Assembly: GCA_945870225.1 (NCBI GenBank)
Contig: CAMBRF010000008.1
Location: forward strand, 1 to 64,000
DNA length: 64,000 bases
Direction of reading: 5' to 3'
Origin: PVC group bacterium
GTDB taxonomy: Bacteria > Verrucomicrobiota > Kiritimatiellia > CAIKKV01 > CAITUY01
The notes under the pieces are model-generated. The model was not told the origin of the DNA, searched no databases, and saw nothing but the letters and a program-made list of their open reading frames with translations. The translations under genes were made by a program, and so were the position numbers. Numbering within the stretch: position 1 is the stretch's first letter; each line of letters opens with the position of its first letter. This document shows positions 24,501 through 32,024 of the stretch, one piece after another.

Positions 24501-25514
24501 ATGAAACAGTATAACGTCTGTGTGGTGGGTATCGGAGCGGTTGGAACCGAAATGGTCCGGCTGCTGAAAAAGCGCCAGTTCCCGGTCAAGTCCCTGACCA
24601 TTTTGGCGCGCAGCGAGCGGACTGAGACCATTGACGGGATCGAGTATCCCGTGAAGGTGGCTCAACCGGATGCTTTTGCCGGAATGGATTTTGCGTTCTT
24701 TGCGGGGACCGAAGGGTCCAAGGGCGCATCCCAGACTCTGGGTTGGGAAGCCGTCAAGCGGGGCTGCATCGTGGTGGACAACGGCGATGACTTCCGGATG
24801 GATCCGCGCGTCCCTCTGGTGATTCCCGAGATCAACCCGGAAGCCCTGAAGCATCACCAGGGATTGATCGCCAACCCCAACTGCAGCACCATCATCGCCC
24901 TGATGCCGGTCGCCTCCCTGCACAAGGCGGCCCACCTGCGCCGGCTCGTGGCCAGCACCTATCAAGCGGTGTCGGGAACCGGCAGCGCGGCCATTAAGGA
25001 GCTTGATGCCCAAGCCCGGGCGTGGGCGGCCGGGAAACCCCTCCTGCATGAGGCGTATCCCCACCCGATCCTGTTCAACCTGATCCCATGCGTCGGATCC
25101 TTCAAAGATGATTCGGGCGAAAGCACCGAGGAAATCAAGATGCGGAAGGAAACCCATAAGATCCTGGGTGACGCCACCATTCGCGTGGCCACCACCTGTG
25201 TGCGTGTGCCGGTGTTCAATGGTCACAGCATCGCCATCCATGCCGAGTTCGAAAAGCCTCTCTCACCCGCCCAGGCGCGCGAGATCCTGGCAAAGACTCC
25301 GGGGGTGCAGCTGGTGGACGACCCCAAGAACGCCGTTTACCCGATGCCGACCCAGGCCTCGGGTAACTACGACGTGCTGGTGGGCCGGATCCGGAAGGAT
25401 CAGAGCTCTGAAAATGGACTGATCCTGTGGTGCGCGGGCGACAACATCTGGAAGGGTGCCGCCCAGAACGCGATTCAGATCGCGGAGTGCATGATCGCAC
25501 AGGGCTTGAAGTAA
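24501..25514 (+). CDS. asd: Aspartate-semialdehyde dehydrogenase
   Basis: 337 residues. It reduces aspartyl phosphate to aspartate semialdehyde for lysine, methionine, threonine and peptidoglycan precursor synthesis. N-terminal NADP motif 'VVGIGAVGTEMVRLL'; catalytic cysteine in 'NPNCSTI' (about residue 132); 'STYQAVSGTGSAAIKEL' and the histidine region 'CVRVPVFNGHSIAIHAEF' are all present. AGGAAAA precedes the start. It is the second gene of a pair with leuB and converges on the small lipoprotein gene with a four-base gap. Confidence 0.95.
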   Translation: MKQYNVCVVGIGAVGTEMVRLLKKRQFPVKSLTILARSERTETIDGIEYPVKVAQPDAFAGMDFAFFAGTEGSKGASQTLGWEAVKRGCIVVDNGDDFRMDPRVPLVIPEINPEALKHHQGLIANPNCSTIIALMPVASLHKAAHLRRLVASTYQAVSGTGSAAIKELDAQARAWAAGKPLLHEAYPHPILFNLIPCVGSFKDDSGESTEEIKMRKETHKILGDATIRVATTCVRVPVFNGHSIAIHAEFEKPLSPAQAREILAKTPGVQLVDDPKNAVYPMPTQASGNYDVLVGRIRKDQSSENGLILWCAGDNIWKGAAQNAIQIAECMIAQGLK

Positions 25515-25518
25515 AGGA

Positions 25519-25677
25519 TCAGCGGTCGGTGGGGGAAAGGCCGGGAATGCCCGGGGACCCCTCCCACGGTTGCGGGGTGTTCCAAGGCATGTTGGACTCT
25601 TCGGTCGAGGCGCATCCCGCGACTCCCAAGAGTCCAAGCAGGACCAGCATCAGGTAACACCACCGTGTAGTGATCAT
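25519..25677 (-). CDS. 52-residue Trp/Pro-rich lipoprotein
   Basis: A tiny gene: hydrophobic signal 'CYLMLVLLGLLGVAGC' with a clear lipobox (VAGC), then only about 30 mature residues, 'ASTEESNMPWNTPQPWEG' followed by 'SPGIPGLSPTDR'. The low-complexity Trp/Pro tail looks conserved in style rather than random, and the lipobox is perfect, so I believe it is real. It lies 28 bases downstream of the coiled-coil membrane protein gene on the same strand and probably shares its transcript. Confidence 0.7.
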   Translation of the reverse strand: MITTRWCYLMLVLLGLLGVAGCASTEESNMPWNTPQPWEGSPGIPGLSPTDR

Positions 25678-25705
25678 CGCGAAACGTTCCCCAGGCCGGA
25701 TTCGC

Positions 25706-26659
25706 TCAATAGAAGACGTTGTCGCCCTTGGCGACCGGCAGTTGTTGCCAATCCGACAGGATCTCGCCGAACGCAAAGTGGCGATCCCGAAGCACTTCGG
25801 ACACACGGACCTTGCCGACCAACTTGTCCTCGCGCTGCACCCTCAGCTCGGTCATCGGCACCAGTTGGACATCCGGCAGAACATCAATCACCACAAAATT
25901 CCAGTTCGTGTTAACCACGACCACCTGCCCCTTTAATCCAGGCGACTGGTCATCTGACGGACCGCGCAGGCAAGCATCCAGATCCTTCTGAAGCTTCTCG
26001 ATATAACGCTTTGTCGCCTCGATCTTGCCTTCCATATCGCTCAGTTTATCGCCCAACTTCGCGATTTCCTCTTTCTTTCGCTCCACATCGGCCGTCAGCC
26101 CTTCATTCTTCGCCGTCAAATCCGCAATCTGCTCGGCCTTCTGGGCAATATCCTGTCTAGCCTGAGCCAGATTGTTTTCGGTCTCCTTGAGCTTATCCTT
26201 GGTCTGGTTCAGTTCGGCGATGGTCGAGACGAGCGTATTGCTTGTCTCACTCAGCGTGACGCGCGTACTCTCCAAATTGCCCCGTGTATCGTTCAGGCGG
26301 ATGAACTGCAGATCCGCCCGGACGGAAATTTCCTTCAGGACACTGTCCAAGGTCCCCTCGCCATCGGTCTTGCTCTTGCCATTCACCACGATCTTCTTGC
26401 CATCGGCCCCGACCTGATAGAAATGCTTGAACATCTCGTCGTTCAACTGCAGGCGGGGCAGTTCACGCATCGCCAGATCGACGTTTGTATCGGCAGGAAT
26501 GACTTCAAGGGTTTTGGACACATGCAAGGCACCCCGCGTAAGCAAGGTGTTCCGACCCTTGAGTTCCTCCCGCTGCTGCGTGAGGACAATCTCGATCGCC
26601 AAGGCGACCGCGCTCAGAATAAGTAATAAAACTACCAATACTTTCAGCAATTTTGCCAT
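25706..26659 (-). CDS. Membrane-anchored coiled-coil protein
   Basis: 317 residues. One N-terminal membrane helix (residues 4-26), a short globular part, then a long coiled coil (about 118-230; heptad-rich 'LNQTKDKLKETENNLAQARQDIAQKAEQIADL'), and a C-terminal beta-rich domain ('GQVVVVNTNWNFVVIDVLPDVQLVPMTELRV'). That last domain recalls small barrel domains that follow coiled coils in envelope proteins. It is likely periplasmic or cell-wall-spanning. The ATG at 26659 has AGGGG upstream; a longer frame lacks this. Flanked by the LRR lipoprotein gene upstream and the tiny lipoprotein gene downstream on the same strand. Confidence 0.75.
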   Translation of the reverse strand: MAKLLKVLVVLLLILSAVALAIEIVLTQQREELKGRNTLLTRGALHVSKTLEVIPADTNVDLAMRELPRLQLNDEMFKHFYQVGADGKKIVVNGKSKTDGEGTLDSVLKEISVRADLQFIRLNDTRGNLESTRVTLSETSNTLVSTIAELNQTKDKLKETENNLAQARQDIAQKAEQIADLTAKNEGLTADVERKKEEIAKLGDKLSDMEGKIEATKRYIEKLQKDLDACLRGPSDDQSPGLKGQVVVVNTNWNFVVIDVLPDVQLVPMTELRVQREDKLVGKVRVSEVLRDRHFAFGEILSDWQQLPVAKGDNVFY

Positions 26660-26807
26660 GAACGACCCCTGCTGTAAGAAGGCTGCGATTTGCGTCGGAA
26701 TATGCACTTCTCAACGGAAGGATGTCAAACGAAAAACCCCCTCTGGCCAAACCGCAGGATCGTCCCCTTCCAGACGGTCCTGCGACGTAAGGCCGGAAAC
26801 CGCATCG

Positions 26808-27605
26808 TTACAGGACCACGAGCGTCTGCGGCAAAGCCTTCCGGACCCGCTTTATCTCACTGGCGGGCAAGAGGTTGCCCGTCAGAGTTAAAACCTTGAG
26901 GGCGGTAAGTCTTCCCATTTCAGCAGGCAGTTTGGTGATCCGGTTCCCCTTTAGATTGAGTCTTTCGAGACTGCTCATTGAAACCAGCGCATCAGGCAGT
27001 GTGGACAGACGATTGCCTTCGAGCGAGAGGCTGCGCAGCGAGGTCAGGCCCGCCACGGACGCCGGCAGTTCCCGCAACAGGTTGCCGTCGACTTCCAAAA
27101 GGCCCAGCTTTGAAAGCCGACCCACGCCATCGGGCAACGACTCCAGCTTGTTTCCGTTGAGGACCAGGACTGTCAGGTTCTCCAGCGCGCCGATCGTCTC
27201 CGGCAGGGCCGAGAGACGGTTGTCGATCAGGCTCAGCGATTCCAAGGTGGTCAGCCCGCAAATGGCTTCCGGAAAATGCTCCAACGCACAAGCGTCCAGA
27301 CTGAGTGTCTTCAGGTTCTTGAACTGGATCAGACTGCCGGGCAGAACGAGGGAGACATTGCCGTCGAGATACAGATCGGTCAACTGGCTGAGCTCAATTG
27401 CGCTCTCCGGCAGAGTGTTCAGGTTCTTATGACGGAGGTTGAGGCTTTTCAGCGTCTCCGGATATCTGGCCTTGACGACCGCCGGAGTGGCGGCGGGCCC
27501 TGGCGGCATCGTCATCTCGCCCCGCTTTGCCGGGGTTCCGCACCCAACCAGCAGGAGAACACATCCACCCATCACCACACCATGACTCCCGTGAAACCTG
27601 TTCAT
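26808..27605 (-). CDS. Leucine-rich repeat lipoprotein
   Basis: 265 residues. Lipoprotein signal ending 'VLLLVGC', then about eight leucine-rich repeats of 23 residues with the bacterial pattern 'LxxLSLxxNxLxxLPxxIGxL' (for example 'SLIDNRLSALPETIGALENL'). LRR proteins form curved binding surfaces for proteins; the partner is unknown. The protein is anchored in the outer or inner membrane, facing the periplasm or outside. AAGGA lies 12 bases before the chosen ATG at 27605. It precedes the coiled-coil gene by about 150 bases. Confidence 0.85.
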   Translation of the reverse strand: MNRFHGSHGVVMGGCVLLLVGCGTPAKRGEMTMPPGPAATPAVVKARYPETLKSLNLRHKNLNTLPESAIELSQLTDLYLDGNVSLVLPGSLIQFKNLKTLSLDACALEHFPEAICGLTTLESLSLIDNRLSALPETIGALENLTVLVLNGNKLESLPDGVGRLSKLGLLEVDGNLLRELPASVAGLTSLRSLSLEGNRLSTLPDALVSMSSLERLNLKGNRITKLPAEMGRLTALKVLTLTGNLLPASEIKRVRKALPQTLVVL

Positions 27606-27650
27606 CGTTAATAGTCCTTCTTCCATTGGCCCTTCCCGGGCCGTTTTACT

Positions 27651-29300
27651 TCATCCATGCCGCCCGGGGAAATCCCGGATCACCGTATCATGCCGCCCGC
27701 CCGATTCATTCTTTGCGGGATAATCGAGCGTAAAATGCAGTCCCCGGCTTTCCTTGCGCAGCCGGGCGGACCGGATAATCAACTCCCCCACATCCGCAAT
27801 ATTCCGAAGCTCCAGAATATCCGGCGTGACCAAATAATCGAGGTAATACTGGCGGATCTCCTCGCGCAGGTTGCGAATGCGGCGGGCGGCCCGCTCCAGA
27901 CGCTTGTCCGAGCGAACAATACCGACATAGTCCCACATGCAGGTCCGGACCTCGTTCCAGTTGTGCTCCAGCACAATACTCTCATCGCTCGGCACGGCGG
28001 CCCCGTATTCCCACTCGGGAAAGGCGATGTCCCTGACCCCGGGAGCGGGCGCCTGCCCCAGATGATCAGCCATCTGGGCGGCGCATACGAGAGCCTCCAG
28101 CAGCGAGTTGCTGGCCAGACGGTTGGCCCCATGCAAACCGGTGCAGGCGACTTCACCGCAGGCATACAACCCCGGCATGGCCGTGCGGCCATCCACACTC
28201 GCCTCCACCCCGCCGCAGAAGTAATGCGCCGCCGGCACCACGGGAATCAGGTCCCGGGCCATGTCGATGCCCAGAGATAAACATCTTTCGTAGATGTTCG
28301 GGAACCGTCCACGCAGAAATTCAACCGGATGGTGGCGGATATCCAGGAACACGCACGGCGCCCCGCTCAACTTCATTTCATGGTCGATGGCGCGCGCCAC
28401 GATGTCACGCGGAGCCAATGACCCGCGCGGATCGTACTTCTCCATGAACGACGTCCCGGCCGCATCCACCAGAACCGCCCCCTCGCCGCGCACGGCTTCA
28501 CTGACGAGAAACGAACGGGCTTGAGGATGGTAGAGAATGGTGGGATGAAACTGGATGAACTCCATGTTCTTAATCGGCAACCCGGCACGCCACGCCATGG
28601 CCACGCCATCGCCCGTGGCGATATCCGGATTGCTGGTGTAAAGATAGACCTTCCCGCCGCCCCCCGTGGCCAAAACCGTCGCCGCCGCGCGAATGGCAAA
28701 GATCTCCCGGCTACTCTCGTCCAACGCGTACACGCCCACGCACCGGTTTTCGGACGGCGCGATTCCCGCGCCCGCGGCCGGCCCCATGCCCCGCCCCGCC
28801 AGCCAGCCCGTGGTGATCAGGTCGATCACCATGCAGTGATCCATGATCGTGATGTTCGGACTGCTTTGCGCATGTGACAGCAGGACTTTCTCAATCGCCT
28901 GTCCGGTGATATCGCCGGCATGCAGAATGCGCCGCTGGGAATGTCCGCCCTCCCGCCCCAGGTCGTAGGTACGAATGCTCTGTCCCGCCAACTCGGCAAA
29001 ATTCAATCCCCACTGCTCCAGCTCGGCAATACGGGCCGGACCGTTACTGACAATCTCCCGCACCACCGCCTCATCGCACAGGCCCGCACCGGCGTCGAGG
29101 GTATCGCTGACGTGCTGGGCGAAACTGTCGTCCGATGTCATGACGCAGGCAATGCCGCCCTGCGCATAGTTGGTGTTGCTCTCCGCCCGGTCCTTCTTGG
29201 TCACCACCAACACCCGTCCCTGCCGCGACAGGTGCAGGGCCGACATCAACCCGGCGATGCCGCTGCCCAGAACCAGATAATCACAATCCAAAATCTTCAC
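27651..29300 (-). CDS. nadB: L-aspartate oxidase
   Basis: 549 residues, flavoprotein of the succinate dehydrogenase/fumarate reductase family that converts aspartate to iminoaspartate in NAD synthesis. FAD motif 'YLVLGSGIAGLMSALHLS' at the start; 'NTNYAQGGIA' for FAD; 'IQFHPTILYHPQARSFLVSEAVRGEGAVL' with active-site residues; 'YFCGGVEASVDGRTAMPGLYACGEVACTGLHGANRLASNSLLEALV' as the family signature. The C-terminal helical domain is complete. Cytoplasmic. No nadA or nadC is adjacent. Confidence 0.96.
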   Translation of the reverse strand: MKILDCDYLVLGSGIAGLMSALHLSRQGRVLVVTKKDRAESNTNYAQGGIACVMTSDDSFAQHVSDTLDAGAGLCDEAVVREIVSNGPARIAELEQWGLNFAELAGQSIRTYDLGREGGHSQRRILHAGDITGQAIEKVLLSHAQSSPNITIMDHCMVIDLITTGWLAGRGMGPAAGAGIAPSENRCVGVYALDESSREIFAIRAAATVLATGGGGKVYLYTSNPDIATGDGVAMAWRAGLPIKNMEFIQFHPTILYHPQARSFLVSEAVRGEGAVLVDAAGTSFMEKYDPRGSLAPRDIVARAIDHEMKLSGAPCVFLDIRHHPVEFLRGRFPNIYERCLSLGIDMARDLIPVVPAAHYFCGGVEASVDGRTAMPGLYACGEVACTGLHGANRLASNSLLEALVCAAQMADHLGQAPAPGVRDIAFPEWEYGAAVPSDESIVLEHNWNEVRTCMWDYVGIVRSDKRLERAARRIRNLREEIRQYYLDYLVTPDILELRNIADVGELIIRSARLRKESRGLHFTLDYPAKNESGGRHDTVIRDFPGRHG

Positions 29301-29337
29301 AATAATCCCCTACGCCTTCCGCTCAATCGAGGAGCTC

Positions 29338-29397
29338 CCTGCCGCCTTGTGCGGCAGGTGCCTGAAATTTACGCATCCCGTGACGCAAGGTCACGGG
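29338..29397. repeat. Two perfect hairpins between nadB and the ATPase gene
   Basis: Hairpin 1 (29338-29358): CCTGCCGC, 5-base loop, GCGGCAGG. Hairpin 2 (29377-29397): CCCGTGAC, 5-base loop, GTCACGGG. The second contains the stop codon of the ATPase gene (29391-29393). No U-run follows either, so they are not standard terminators; they may stabilise transcripts or be mobile palindromes. Confidence 0.6.
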
Positions 29398-31838
29398 GAC
29401 GCCCACACCAGGGCAACCTCGGATACCGTGATATCGGTTTTCCGCGGCCGTATCTGGAGACGCTCAAACGCCAGCGCCAGGGGATCACACTCCGATTGAA
29501 CCCGTGCCGCCTCCTGGTCGAACTCCTGCTGGAGCGCGGCCAACCGCTCCTGCACAGCCGCCACCGACTCGGAAGCCCGCTGGATGTCCTCCCGCTCCCG
29601 CATGGCGCGCCCGGCTCCGCGGACCGCCGTGGTGGCGCGTCCCACATTCCCCACACTCATCGCCTTGCGCCCGAACAACGCACCAATCACGGTGGCCCCG
29701 ATGGAGATGGCCGTTTGCAGGGTCTGCTGGCCTAATTGCGCCTTTTCCGCCGCAACCCGGGCCTCGGCCTTGCGCAACTGCTCCTGAACGGCCGCCAGTT
29801 TCGGGGCGTACTGCCGCCGCAAACGCTCCACTTCCTGATCCCGTTTTTCCCGCAATTGCTGTCCCAGGCGTACCCGGAAATCGCCCTCGGTCTCGCCCGG
29901 CCGCGAGGTCGCCTTGAGCGGAGGACAAGCCAACACCTCGAGCGTCACGCTCTGATAGAGGAAGGTCTTGAGGCTCTTGCCCCAGGCCGCGTAGTTGGCC
30001 TGGCGCAGCGCGCCCGCCGGCAGTTCGGCAAATTGAGATCCCGTGGCCGGCCGGGAATCCAGTCCCGCCTCGCCTTCCGCCAAAACCCTGGCTTCCTCCC
30101 ACAGCGCGTCCGCGCCACTGGGCGAGAAGGGGGCCAGATGGACATAGGGCACCCACAGGTCCAACCCGGCCTTCGCGTCCACGAAATGCAACTTGCTCAA
30201 ACCCAGCGCCGCCGGCTGATAGGAGGCCGGCGCCCGCCCCGCGGTCTTCACGAAATATTCCGACACCGCCGCCGGACCCGCCGGCTTTTCCTGCCCAGTG
30301 GTTTTGCCAGGCGTCGCCTCTTCTGGAGCCGGGGTGACCTCACCCCGGAATCCTGCGGCCTGCAGATTGGCCTGCGCCAGTCCGGTCACGGACGAAACCT
30401 GCCTCGGCGATGAATGCTCCTGATTCCCCTTCCGGTCAACCATGACGGCCTGAATCTGCTTGAGCGTCATCGGTCCCCGCAAATACGACAGGGTCCACCG
30501 GCTCTGGAACAGGACCGGCTGGTTGTCATGCACGTTATGCATCATGAAGACCCGCTTGCCGAGTCCGGCCAGCATGGCCTCGATCCGGGGCCGGTCAAAC
30601 CCGCCCCCGCCGGCCAGGGCCCCTTCCAATCCTTCCACCACCCGCGCCTTGTCCCGTTCCGTCTGCAGTCTTCCGATCAACCACGTCCCGGCGTTGGCCA
30701 ATCCCTTATAGTCCAGGTCCACGGGGTTCTGGGTGGACAACACCACCCCCACCCCAAAGGCGCGCGCCTGTTTGAGGAGCGTAAGCATCGGCATCTTGGA
30801 GGGCGGCATGGCCGAGGGCGGGAAGTAACCGAAAATCTCATCCATGTATAACAGGGCCCGCAGACTGGTTGTGCCCGACTGCGACCGCATCCAAGCCACC
30901 ATCTCATTCAGCACCAGGGTCACCACAAACATCCGCTCAGCATCGGACAGGTGCGCGATGGAGATGATGGAAAGGCGCGGCTTGCCTTCCGGCGTATAAA
31001 GCAGGCTCTGGATATCGAGCGGTTCACCCTCCATCCAGGCGGAGTAACCCGGCGATGCCAGCAGGTTATTGAGCGCCATGGCCAGTTCCAGCCGGTCGGA
31101 GGCGGGATAAAACGTCTCCACGTCAAACACCCCGACCTTGTCGAAGGGCGGCTTCTGGATAGCCGCGATCATTCCGGGAATATCCAGACTGCGGCCCTGG
31201 CGCCAGGCCTGATCGAGAAGAGTCGCCAGGAGAATATGCTCGCGGCTCCGCACGGGATCCGCCGCGATGCCCACCAACCCCAGCAATCCCGACACCGCCG
31301 CCACAATCCGGTCCCGCAGGGCGGACGCATCAGCCAGCACGTCCGGACCCGGCGCGGAAAAAGAGCGCAACACCGAAAGCGGGCGACCGGCGCTACTGCC
31401 GGGTGTATAGATGGCCATATCCACCGCCGCGCGCAATCGCGCCACGCGGGACGCATCCTGGCCCCAGTCCGCCATTCCCTTACGCCAGGTTTCCGCCGTT
31501 TGGGCGGCAAAGGCATCCGGAGTCGCCCCCTGCCGGGCGGCCTCATCCTCATCGATCCAGGGTCGAAAATCCGACGGCTGAAGCGAGGGGAAGCTGAGCA
31601 ATAAATTGCCCAAATCGCCCTTGGGATCGATGATCAGCGCCGGAATCCCGTCAATGGCCGCCTCTTCCAGCAGGCCGACGCAGAGCCCGGTCTTACCGCT
31701 GCCCGTCATCCCGACACAGACCGCGTGCGTGGTTAGATCGCGGGAATCGTAAAGCAGCAGGTCTTCCGACGCGGCCCCTTTGGCCTGATCGAATATCCGC
31801 CCCAAATAGAAAACACCCAGTTTCTCATAGTCCTGCAT
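29391..31838 (-). CDS. HerA/FtsK-like ATPase with C-terminal coiled coils
   Basis: 815 residues. Walker A 'GMTGSGKT' (43-50), then 'IPALIIDPKGDLGNLLL' typical of HerA/DUF87-type ATPases. Walker B 'LLYMDEI' near residue 330 and sensor-like 'GVVLSTQNPVDLDYKGLANAG' follow. After the ATPase core (to about 500) there is a Pro/Glu-rich linker containing a dispersed palindrome, then a domain of unknown fold, then two coiled-coil segments (about 655-700 and 745-790) around a glycine-rich hydrophobic stretch 'ISIGATVIGALFGRK'. This group is linked to DNA or protein translocation, but the substrate is unknown. AGGGGAG precedes the ATG at 31838. It is divergent from kup. Confidence 0.82.
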   Translation of the reverse strand: MQDYEKLGVFYLGRIFDQAKGAASEDLLLYDSRDLTTHAVCVGMTGSGKTGLCVGLLEEAAIDGIPALIIDPKGDLGNLLLSFPSLQPSDFRPWIDEDEAARQGATPDAFAAQTAETWRKGMADWGQDASRVARLRAAVDMAIYTPGSSAGRPLSVLRSFSAPGPDVLADASALRDRIVAAVSGLLGLVGIAADPVRSREHILLATLLDQAWRQGRSLDIPGMIAAIQKPPFDKVGVFDVETFYPASDRLELAMALNNLLASPGYSAWMEGEPLDIQSLLYTPEGKPRLSIISIAHLSDAERMFVVTLVLNEMVAWMRSQSGTTSLRALLYMDEIFGYFPPSAMPPSKMPMLTLLKQARAFGVGVVLSTQNPVDLDYKGLANAGTWLIGRLQTERDKARVVEGLEGALAGGGGFDRPRIEAMLAGLGKRVFMMHNVHDNQPVLFQSRWTLSYLRGPMTLKQIQAVMVDRKGNQEHSSPRQVSSVTGLAQANLQAAGFRGEVTPAPEEATPGKTTGQEKPAGPAAVSEYFVKTAGRAPASYQPAALGLSKLHFVDAKAGLDLWVPYVHLAPFSPSGADALWEEARVLAEGEAGLDSRPATGSQFAELPAGALRQANYAAWGKSLKTFLYQSVTLEVLACPPLKATSRPGETEGDFRVRLGQQLREKRDQEVERLRRQYAPKLAAVQEQLRKAEARVAAEKAQLGQQTLQTAISIGATVIGALFGRKAMSVGNVGRATTAVRGAGRAMREREDIQRASESVAAVQERLAALQQEFDQEAARVQSECDPLALAFERLQIRPRKTDITVSEVALVWASP
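30323..30348 (+). repeat. Dispersed palindrome, CCGGGGTG family, copy 2, within a coding sequence
   Basis: CCGGGGTG-N4-CACCCCGG preceded by CTGGAG; 25 of 26 bases match the copy at 4758-4783. It is read in frame in the ATPase gene, encoding part of the linker 'FRGEVTPAPEEATPG'. Confidence 0.7.
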
Positions 31839-31865
31839 GTTGCGCTCCCCTTGTCGACCCAGCGT

Positions 31866-31891
31866 CCCGCACCTTCTCAAAGCGGTGCGGG
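31866..31891. promoter_or_regulatory. Hairpin between divergent ATPase and kup genes
   Basis: CCCGCACC, 10-base loop, GGTGCGGG. It sits within the roughly 190-base space upstream of both genes. Role unknown; it could be part of the kup leader RNA. Confidence 0.4.
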
Positions 31892-32024
31892 GCATTGTGA
31901 CACCACAACCGCATCAGGCTCAAGAGGGAAAGACAGACACGCCGCGAGACGACAGGACGGTTCCGTATCAGGAGACTGTTGCCTTCTGGGCCGACTCCCG
32001 CTACATTCCCCTCTTTACCACGAC

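Noticed and set aside
31839-32024. A possible cyclic di-AMP riboswitch upstream of kup
   Set aside because: I could not find the conserved ydaO-type core segments; only one simple hairpin is present.
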